Shown here: one piece after another, positions 56,573 to 64,000 of the stretch
Position numbering within the stretch: the stretch's first letter is position 1
How the letters are laid out: every line of letters begins with the position of its first letter
Source: Pseudopithomyces maydicus
Taxonomy: Eukaryota > Ascomycota > Dothideomycetes > Pleosporales > Didymosphaeriaceae
Reading direction: 5' to 3'
Assembly: GCA_026873275.1 (NCBI GenBank)
Contig: JANTUC010000007.1
Span: forward strand, 1,488,001-1,552,000
Length of the DNA: 64,000 bases
Translations under genes and position numbers: made by a program
The notes under the pieces: generated by a model
What the model was told of the DNA's origin: nothing
Databases searched by the model: none
What the model saw: only the letters and a program-made list of their open reading frames with translations

Positions 56573-58522
56573 GGTGGGAAGTTGACAGGTGTTGGGGCCT
56601 AAGGGAAAGAACAAGTATTTAGACGGGTGAAATTAGTGGGTTGGACAATAATATCAAAGTGAAGGACAATCTTCTATGGTGGTGGTACAGGTTCTCTGAA
56701 AGATGGATAGCTGGAGACGCTGGATGAATAGATGGAGAAGAGCATATTAGGGAAGCATTTCAGCTTTATAAACATGTAATTTGTGGCCAGACATGTACTG
56801 TAGGATCACCCATTTAGATCCTTATAACTACAATTGAATATCCAGGTACTGTTCAAGGCATGTGGTTCGACAAGCCATACCCAATCAAGCTAGCCTCTCA
56901 CGTGCCAGGCAGCAGCCCACGGGCCCGCGGACCCGCGGAGGCTCACGGTCCACGGACTCCGTGCGCGACTAGCGCCTTGGCGAATATCGAAGTATATAAG
57001 CCCGCCGTCCCCCATCTTTTAGACCTCATACTTACCTTCTGTACGTGAAAACCCCCATCCAATAACTGTGTCAAAATATGATTACTAACGTCCTCTAGTG
57101 GGGTTTTCTGAGCTCAAGTATTCAGAAACCAGTCGTTCTCGCCTGCATTGCACAGCGCGGAGCTGGGAGCGACTTCAGTCTCCTTCGGGGGCCTGACTGG
57201 GGCAATTTTTGCTGGTCACCATCTTTTTTCTTTCCATCGATGTTGAATGCTGCTGCAACGCATCAAGGGAGAGTGCCATTGTGGCTTGATGCGTGGCGTA
57301 ATGCGTGACGTGACTAGCCCAGCGGCTTGTATCTTACAAGTCTGCGATTTTGTTACAGCGTATTCAATCAGCCAAGCATGTATTGTATCAGGATTGTCCA
57401 GCTGGACAATCTCTCGCCTGCGGCATAAAATGTGTGCCGTTATACCCGTCGTCCTCTCACAGCCAATCCTTTCCGCCACGTGTCATCTCGTCACGGTCCA
57501 GTGAATGCGAGGATCCACCTTTTTTAAATTTGGAATTGCAGAGTTTGACCTGGGTCTGTTCAAGCGCTTACTGCCATTGATTATCATTAGTCTATCTGGC
57601 TTCATTGGCTCATCGATGGCTCAATTTCCCAATTTTGACAATGAGTTTCAACTGTCGTAATCAGACAGCGTAGGGAATAATCAGCCAAGATCAATCAATG
57701 TTTTCAAACTGCAGCACTAGCACTAATCAACTTCTATGTTTATCGAAATCCTAATATGGAAATCCTTTCAGCGGTTCAAAGACCACTGCCAATCACCGCC
57801 CTAGGGCTGCAATGACCAAGAGTGAGCATGGTCCAGCGCCTCAGCGCAGGAGTCCGTAAAGCGTCGCTGGGGTGGCACGTCTCTTGACTGGGGTGGCACG
57901 CCGTAGCTTTAGGTTTTCAACTTTGGAAAACCGAAAACCAGAAACCGGAACCCGACATCGCCACAAACCCAAAGATCGACTACCATTTTATCGTGAATAG
58001 AGATAAGATTTTCGTAAATGTACCTACGCATCTGGTGATGCATATGTGCCCGAAGGGTCGCAGGCGCAGGTGTTCAGAGGGTGGCCCTGGGATGGGTGCG
58101 CCAAGAAGCGCCAAGAAGGTAAGGTGCAGCAGGTGCAGCAGGTGCAGCGGGTGCAGCGGGTGCAGGCGGGTGCAGCGGGTGCAACAGGTGCAACAGGTGC
58201 AACAGGTGCAACAGGTGCAACAGGTGCAAGCGGATCAGGCGCGTATCTCAGGACTTGATCGCTTGGGTAAATGCCTGGGTGACCATAATCTGATGGCAGC
58301 AGAACTCTCTGCACTGTACATAACATACATAGGCGAAGTAATTAAAAGCGGCTTGAGCAGCGTCAATCGGAGCCTAAAGAATACAGAGGGCTAAGATTAG
58401 AAGCCAGGGAGGGAGTGCTGTACTATCTCGCGCCATTGACGTATGCTTCAGAGAATGGGATTCATATCGAATGCATTTAAACCCATCTCTGAGCCGTGAT
58501 TTTTCGTCACTCCTTATCTACA
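56573..58522. other. Spacer, 1.95 kb, with minisatellite
   Basis: No gene is supported. A GC-rich patch near 56920-56970 has overlapping CGCGGACC/GGTCC runs, a 13-bp pair CTGGGGTGGCACG occurs near 57868 and 57890, and the 9-bp repeat array is at 58122-58230. The open frame 57993-58394 is a product of that array. Confidence 0.4.
58122..58230. repeat. 9-bp minisatellite GGTGCARCR, about 12 units
   Basis: Units AGGTGCAGC, GGGTGCAGC and AGGTGCAAC follow one another, changing from AGCA to AGCG to AACA types along the array. The unit is a multiple of three, so all frames stay open (Val-Gln-Gln in one, Gly-Ala-Thr in another). Confidence 0.9.
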
Positions 58523-58924
58523 ATGGCAGCAAGCTTTGAATTTCCACCATTGCCAAAATGTCCAAATGAACATCCATATGAGGAACTGAAAGATCCTTTA
58601 CTACTGCCCAACGGAAGGGTTCTAATAACATTCCGCTCTAGTTCTCTCGGAATTCCGAGTCTCCTAGGTATCGATATCCTTCCCATAGGAGCAAGAAAAC
58701 ATGGTGAAACACAAGGCAGCATTTCTGCTGAACACTATGAGCAACTAAAACTCCGTTTAAGCGGAGAGGAAGAAATCAGTATGTTGTCATTGCCAGCTGA
58801 TAAACCCCACTGACGGGTCGAAGCTCGTAAACAACAATGGGAAGAGTATGAAGGGAAAATCGCCAAGTACCGAAATAGTACAAACGAAATCATGCGGGAA
58901 GCCAAAAAGTCTTGGGGTGCGTGA
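58523..58924 (+). CDS. Small hypothetical protein, 118 aa
   Basis: Not recognised. Proposed exons are 58523-58778 and 58824-58924 with a 45-bp intron (GTATGT...CTGAC...AAG). MAASFEFPPLPKCPNEHPYE begins a Pro-rich, acidic half; the second exon encodes a charged helix (RKQQWEEYEGKIAKYRNSTN) likely to form a coiled coil. Without splicing the frame ends at 58813, after 97 codons. A TTTAAA sequence near 58476 could be its promoter. Probably lineage-restricted. Confidence 0.5.
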
Positions 58925-59174
58925 CTCTGGGTCGTGAGATTTGCTCGACCAATTAAATAGAATATTATGTAATTGATTGCTGCTGTTCTTTTTATCTATT
59001 GGATAGAATTAAGATTGTTGTGATGTGTGCTGCTCTTGTTCTATTGGCTTGCGAAAGCCTGCGTCGTGTTTATCTGAGCTAGCTACTGTCTGACTTCTTA
59101 ACTCCCCAACGCTTCATTAAAATAAACCAATACTTTTGTTCAACTATCCAAGACACAACGGCTCAATCTATAGT

Positions 59175-59710
59175 ATGCGTCACAAATCTTCAACCCAAAA
59201 AGAAGACACAGCGGCCCAGTGCAGCCTCAACAGCGACAACGAACGCAATGAAGGGAAACCAAAGTCAAGACAGGCAATACAGGAGACGCGCAGTCGGGAT
59301 CTAGTACAACCAAGTACGCACATGCAATGAAGAATTTATGATACATTGCTAACACAGTCCCTTAAGCTCCTGTTTCTCGTCGGGTACAACAGTTGTCCTT
59401 GCGATCGACCGAATTACGTGGTCTAGAAACCACAAATAACACAGAAAAAAACATTCCTCAATGGTTGAAGAATGCACATAAAGCAATGTTGGAAGGTGAC
59501 AATAGATTCGGTGGATTCCAGTCGGATCCAAAGAGTCCGGAGATTCCTTGCGCCGTACAATACTGGCCGCTATACCAGGACCTGGCTGCCAATCTCGCAT
59601 ATATTGATGTAGTTCCCTACATATGGAAGCTCCCATGTTTCCAGCCAGGGAAAAACGGGCGGTGGATACACCATTCGAAGAAGTGCATGTTTGTTGTTGA
59701 ACATTTGTAA
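59175..59710 (+). CDS. Small hypothetical protein, 160 aa
   Basis: Not recognised. Exons 59175-59313 and 59367-59710, with a 53-bp intron (GTACGC...TTAAG). The first exon is polar and charged (MRHKSSTQKEDTAAQC). The second has a compact, aromatic-rich part (IPQWLKNAHKAMLEGDNRFG, YWPLYQDLAANLAYIDVVPY) ending CMFVVEHL. There is no signal peptide. A nearer acceptor at 59357 leads to an immediate stop, so the TTAAG acceptor was chosen. Low support beyond frame continuity. Confidence 0.45.
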
Positions 59711-59890
59711 AAAACTAAGGTGGGCTCCTGTTGGGATCGCGGTGCCATATAGCTAGCTATGTTATCTCGTTATTCATTATTTGATCGTATTTACGAGATG
59801 CATTCACGATTTCAAGATCGTCGAAGCTGGTGAAATTTTGAAGATAATTCGAAACAGATGCAGAAGTATGCTATTAGCTTCAATCATTTC

Positions 59891-60673
59891 TTATATATGG
59901 AGCATGAAAAATGTATGTTGCCAGCTTGGAACCACAACAAAGTTAATGTTCGGATATTTGCGTCGAGCATTTCGGTCGCGAATATTGCTTTCCATCCAAT
60001 CTCTTGGTCGCCAATCCCCGTACAGAAATATGAATTTTTGTGATCTGCCATTGAGACAGATACAAGGAATGCGCTGCTGTCGTATCGGCTGCAATGACGA
60101 TACATGCAGAAAAGGTCTTCCTAATACTTTTTCTAGGGTGTCAGGTCGCATGTGAATCCATGGAGTGAAATGGCCAGTTAGGGTATTGTCATAAATATTG
60201 ACATTGACATCCGAGTAGGATGAGTTGATCCGAACCCAGCGCGGTTGTACAGTATATCCCAGGGAGCGTTTAGGGCTTGAAACCAAGAAATATACGTGTA
60301 TATTACTGGAACCAAAATCCCTCTCATAAACCAATGGTTTCCTTAAGCGCAGCTGAATCTTCTCCAAGTCTGCACCAAATACATGTATGCAACAGCCTTT
60401 ATCCTGAAGTTTCTTCAATTCTGACCTGTCAGGAAAAATATCGTCGACAACTTCCATAAATCTTCGGTACTCGGCCTGGGTCAGATCGCAATCTAAGGCC
60501 GAGGCTAGTTTCGCGATGTCATACGGACGAAGCATGCGCATCAAACTAATTCGGAATGGACTAATATTCATGAATACAGCACGAAGAGCCATATTATCGT
60601 GAGAATGACTAGTTGGGTAAAACGAAGCAGAAGTAATGATCAATTTAGTGGAGCTATTGGCTACTGTGAGCAT
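59891..60673 (-). CDS. Hypothetical protein, 260 aa
   Basis: Not assigned. Single exon. RMLRPYDIAKLASALDCDLT near residue 47 and YRRFMEVVDDIFPD after it look like the helical N-terminus of a group of fungal F-box-like proteins. The rest is beta-rich with many aromatics (GCCIHVFGADLEKIQLRL, YTVQPRWVRINSSYSDVNVN, WRPRDWMESNIR). No signal peptide. MLTVANSS at 60673 is taken as the start, but MALRAVFMN (about 60592) is possible. Confidence 0.5.
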   Translation of the reverse strand: MLTVANSSTKLIITSASFYPTSHSHDNMALRAVFMNISPFRISLMRMLRPYDIAKLASALDCDLTQAEYRRFMEVVDDIFPDRSELKKLQDKGCCIHVFGADLEKIQLRLRKPLVYERDFGSSNIHVYFLVSSPKRSLGYTVQPRWVRINSSYSDVNVNIYDNTLTGHFTPWIHMRPDTLEKVLGRPFLHVSSLQPIRQQRIPCICLNGRSQKFIFLYGDWRPRDWMESNIRDRNARRKYPNINFVVVPSWQHTFFMLHI

Positions 60674-61884
60674 CCATGGCCGTGGGAAACGTATTTTGAA
60701 TTCCCAACTACCGAAAACACACGAGAACCTTACATGCCGCCAGTAACGTACATACTTTTACGTTTTCAGTGCTGAAGAGCTGCATATTCCCGTCTGGTGT
60801 AATTGTAGTATTTGCTCGTGGTCATTTAGAAATGAATTATTACATTAGATTACCGCCTTGATCGGTTCTGGATGACTCACTTTGGTCAAAATTCGAATCA
60901 TCAATAGCGCAAACTTCAGTCGTCTTTGTAAACGGATAGTCCAACACGGCACCTGCGTTTGTATTGTCTTCTTTTCACTGTTGAGATCGTCAGGCAGGTA
61001 ATTAATTGGCAGCCAGCCTGTTGGATGCATTGGATTGGCAAATCGATCATTTGAAAAGTAGATCTATGCCACAGCGTAAATTTTTCTCTGATAATGACAT
61101 GCTCTTCACAGTTATTTCCGTGATACGCATGACTATCTGACATGAACGATGATCGAGAGCTATTGAACCTAATTATGAACAGGCAGTGCATTTTGAGACC
61201 AAGAACGTATAATGGCTGTGCACTGATGCCGGGCAAAAACGGAAACCGATATTGCCTTCACGCGAACCGCCGCCTGACCATGCAATAGCATTTGATTGCA
61301 CGGTTGTGGCTCCACCCGGCTCTGTAATGATCCGTTTTTACTCCTTCAATCCGGGCCTGATCCTCGATTTTCAAGTCATATGAGTTGCCATGGTAAGTGT
61401 TGAAAGCACGGCAAAGCGCACCCCGAAAGGGTTCTGGGACTGCAATATGGCAACAAGGATCGTATGTTGGACCAGACCAATGACCCAGTGACTCCTACCG
61501 CCGGCAAATGTTCCGGGTCTTAAAATCCATTAATTAATGCATGACAATTCTTGAAATAAATTGGTCATGCCGAATATTCCCTGCCTGAAAATCAGATTGC
61601 ATGGCTGCATATGCAGAAATCGTAGATGTGGACGACCTGCTAGCTGCTCCGTCTTGCAGAAAGATTCGCCAGGTTTCCCCCTGCAATAGTAGTAGCCACA
61701 AGCGCTTCCAATCTAGAATGTCTCAACTAAGCCACCAATATATGCAAAGTCATGGGTTGGCGAACGCGCAGGCAGGGAAGAGCTGAAACGTGTCATCGAT
61801 ACGCGTCATCGAGGCGGCTGGTAGCGTCGGAGCGCTTGCAGAATCAGGACAGTGAGACTTGTGAGGATTGTGAGGAGTGGGGCA
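60674..61884. other. Spacer, 1.2 kb
   Basis: No gene is supported; the 61-codon frame at 61601 has no features. Confidence 0.3.
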
Positions 61885-62026
61885 AGTCACAAAGCGCGGC
61901 CTTGTCTCTCATCACATTCCACTTTCTCTAATGTCTCTGAAATACACAATCAGCAAGTCACAAAGCGCGGCCTTGTCTCTCATCACATTCCAATTTCTCT
62001 AATGTCTTCAAAATACACAATCAGCC
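61885..62026. repeat. 71-bp tandem duplication covering a leader and start codon
   Basis: Copy 1 (61885-61955) and copy 2 (61956-62026) both begin AGTCACAAAGCGCGGCC and include an ATG (61931 and 62002), with five mismatches. See the gene at 62002. Confidence 0.9.
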
Positions 62027-62430
62027 AACTACTACAAGATATCGAAAATAAAAGAAGGTCTTTTTCTACCGAGCTAGAGCCTTTGTCGAGTAAGGACTTT
62101 GATTCAATATCGAAGTCCACAGAGTACATCACGAAGACAGATCACAGACGCAATTCAACCCGAAAAAAAGCGCGCCGCTTACTTTACGACTTAGCGAAGC
62201 ATATACCGGAAGTATATGTTCTCTGCACAATTGCTGCGAAGCCAAGCCGACTAGGTCTCTTGCAACCTGCTGAGTGTTTCGACAGCCTGAAACAATGGTG
62301 GAAAACAGTGCAGTGCCCTGAAGGACTAAGACTGATCCCGAAGGAACATGCAAGTATTCTGCCTCGTATCGAAAAGCAAGATAATCGCCGTCGTGTGAAG
62401 AGACAACAAAGCGATAGTAGGATAAATTAA
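62002..62430 (+). CDS. Small hypothetical protein, 142 aa, with an upstream ORF
   Basis: Not recognised. The start MSSKYTISQLLQDIENKRRS lies in the second copy of a 71-bp duplication. The ATG of the first copy (61931) opens a 23-codon frame whose stop TAA overlaps this ATG as TAATG at 62000-62004. The protein is helical and basic (KKARRLLYDLAKHIPEVYVL, KQWWKTVQCPEGLRLIPKEH) with a Lys/Arg-rich tail. The frame stops at 62430, but open, unspliced stretches continue to about 62,920 in another frame, so the 3' end may be incomplete. Confidence 0.45.
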   Translation: MSSKYTISQLLQDIENKRRSFSTELEPLSSKDFDSISKSTEYITKTDHRRNSTRKKARRLLYDLAKHIPEVYVLCTIAAKPSRLGLLQPAECFDSLKQWWKTVQCPEGLRLIPKEHASILPRIEKQDNRRRVKRQQSDSRIN

Positions 62431-63538
62431 ATGACTTTTATAGTCTGGATTCTGACCTGTCACAGAGGGTAATTGGCAACGCTATGAATGGTCTCCTAGA
62501 TCCAATGGTACACTCGATTACACGGAATGCGGTTGTAAGAGAAATGGGGGTCATGGATGTCACAATCAAACGCTCGAAACATCACCCATAGATGGTTCAT
62601 TGGGGAATCTGTTATCAGGTGAAACCTGGAACTGTCCCACCCTCGCAGCTCCTCATGCGTCGGGAGCCAATATGGAGGCTTTGCGGGAATTTATTGGAGA
62701 ATATCTTTTCCAAGGTCTAGAGGAGAGTAATACAAGAAAGCAAGAATTGAGAGAAGATGAGAGTAAGGGGTTGCCTCCAAGAACTGAAACAAACGGGTTT
62801 AGTTTGGTCTTCCCGTGTTGCGACAAGCAAGACTTCACGGTGCAAATCAAGATGCATACTATGCCTAGCTTTATTATGTTGAAAGAATGTTTTCCGCTAC
62901 CTAGTCCTTTCGTACCAATTTGAACACCATGTCGTATACAACTATACTATGTCCACTAGGGACGACCTGGTTTTCTTTATCTTGATCAGTGTTCTGGAGC
63001 ACCATTTCCGCTACGCCTACACCGATGCGCCCGTTTCCAGCCTTCCACGATATCATTCTCTCGTAATCAACTCCTCTATATAAGCGATAGCTAATTGTCT
63101 CATAATCCTTTTCATTCGTTGCCTAGAATTTTGAAATTTAGCAGGGCCCAGTGTCATAGAGTTAGTCTTACTTCAGACATGAGATGAAAACATACGTGAT
63201 TCACGATCACGGGTGTGAGTCAGGTGTGCTGCTAGTAGTCTTAGAACAATGTCAGCAATGTAGATGATGGCCCGGGCTAACGCTTCTTACGCGACCAATG
63301 ATTTTAGAGAAGAAGTTGGCTGTACAATAGATGTACGTGGTTTAAGTTGTCGGTTTATATATCATGAAATATGAAGAAGGCAATATGGCGTTTTTGACTA
63401 GTCCCACTAGTTTCGTGTAACAATATACGTGGCAATTTTTTCTTCCACTTGCGATTGGGAGAACAGCGGCCAAAATTGTCTACCGCTCAAATTTGCTTCG
63501 AGTCCGTGATTCTCTTCTGCTGTATATACCCAAGCAAC
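62431..63538. other. Spacer with possible further exon
   Basis: An open stretch at about 62,446-62,590 (LDSDLSQRVIGNAMNGLLDP) and another to 62923 (EALREFIGEYLFQGLEESNT) look protein-like but could not be joined to the gene at 62002 with good splice sites. Nothing is recognised after 62923. Confidence 0.3.
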
Positions 63539-64000
63539 TTAAAAATGTCCCGTAACTCCATGAGCTATATCAGACCTTTTTACATAGACACTTCCTTCAA
63601 GAATTGACGAGATACGGCAACTGTAAAGCTCATGAAAGGCCCATACACCCTTGTAAAGACGAAGAAACGAGAATTGGATGATGGGAAAGGAACGAAAGGT
63701 TGTGAACTGCCAATCTTCAAGCTTTCCCCAGGCCTTTAGAGATGTACCTTCCCAGACTTCCATAATCTCTCCCTTGTAACCTGTCATACTCAATTGAAGG
63801 CCACGTGTTTGGCATCCATTCTTGATCTTGCTGTAGGTCTGTTGCAACTGCAAATCAAGGAGTTTGCCATCGTGGATTTGTTGATCCATCTTATTCAACG
63901 CGGCGTAGTAATCAATTTTCGTCGATACTTCCATGCTAAGGTACTCGGCCAACTGCGTTCCGAGTGTTACAGAAGCGTCATCATATGTATCTTCCCTCTT
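63539..64000 (-). CDS. Hypothetical protein, C-terminal part, cut by the window edge
   Basis: Not recognised. The frame is open from the right edge (KREDTYDDASVTLGTQLAEY) to a stop at 63539, giving 153 residues of the C-terminal part. An N-terminal helical stretch (MEVSTKIDYYAALNKMDQQI, DLQLQQTYSKIKNG) precedes an aromatic-rich region (WGKLEDWQFTTFRSFPIIQF). The start lies outside the window. Confidence 0.5.
   Translation of the reverse strand, partial: KREDTYDDASVTLGTQLAEYLSMEVSTKIDYYAALNKMDQQIHDGKLLDLQLQQTYSKIKNGCQTRGLQLSMTGYKGEIMEVWEGTSLKAWGKLEDWQFTTFRSFPIIQFSFLRLYKGVWAFHELYSCRISSILEGSVYVKRSDIAHGVTGHF

Noticed and set aside
57993..58394. 133-codon frame with Val-Gln-Gln repeats
   Set aside because: The openness is produced by the 9-bp minisatellite, which leaves every frame open. 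The flanks do not look coding.
62600..62923. 107-codon frame as a separate gene
   Set aside because: It has no upstream ATG in frame near its start and could not be joined to the gene at 62002 with good splice sites. It is kept only as a possible exon in the spacer entry.
1..64000. tRNA, rRNA, CRISPR arrays, transposase or reverse-transcriptase genes
   Set aside because: None was recognised on reading either strand. CRISPR is not expected in a fungal genome, and a tRNA scan was not possible here.

Overview
The window is nuclear DNA of a filamentous ascomycete (Pezizomycotina). Genes are split by introns of about 45-60 bases with GT...AG ends and CTAAC/CTGAC-like branch sites. The gene families are typically fungal: a HET-domain protein, Pal1, Pex13, alpha-aminoadipate-pathway saccharopine reductase, C2H2 plus fungal-specific transcription factor, and a CorA-like protein. 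Family content suggests Dothideomycetes, perhaps Pleosporales, but that is inference.

The left third (about 1-30,400) is the interesting part. Gene content matches the nicotinate (hxn) catabolic regulon known from Aspergillus nidulans, here in one locus: hxnX-like FAD monooxygenase (cut by the left edge), hxnM-like cyclic imidase, hxnN-like amidase, hxnV-like phenol-hydroxylase-type monooxygenase, an MFS transporter, an endonuclease/exonuclease/phosphatase (EEP) gene, hxnT-like old yellow enzyme, hxnS-like molybdenum hydroxylase and the hxnR-like activator. An aminoglycoside-phosphotransferase-like (APH) gene, a cupin, a phytase-like phosphatase and an F-box-like gene follow, then an hxnY-like 2-oxoglutarate dioxygenase. 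No hxnW-like short-chain dehydrogenase is seen; it may lie past the left edge. The expected flow is nicotinate uptake, hydroxylation by HxnS, oxidative steps by HxnX and HxnV, reduction by HxnT (and HxnW), ring opening by HxnM and deamidation by HxnN.

The motif AGAGTGGGG, or its core AGTGGGG, recurs in five promoter regions of this cluster. It fits the specificity predicted from the two zinc fingers of the HxnR-like protein, so it is proposed as the HxnR operator.

The middle (31-56.6 kb) is ordinary: pirin, protoglobin-domain protein, CorA-like protein, USB1, Pal1, PEX13, a secreted protein, LYS9, a HET-domain protein and a second FAD monooxygenase. It includes a gene-poor 3.4 kb island with a diverged 206-bp tandem duplication. 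The right end (58-64 kb) holds short, unrecognised genes, a 9-bp minisatellite and a duplicated gene start.

Nine single-base losses interrupt six genes (hxnV, hxnS twice, hxnR twice, the phosphotransferase, the cupin twice, Pal1). All are -1, and eight fall in runs of 4-7 identical bases. Because Pal1 is affected too, sequencing or assembly error is the likeliest cause. Exon structures were worked out by hand; total coding lengths come out as whole codons once those bases are allowed for.
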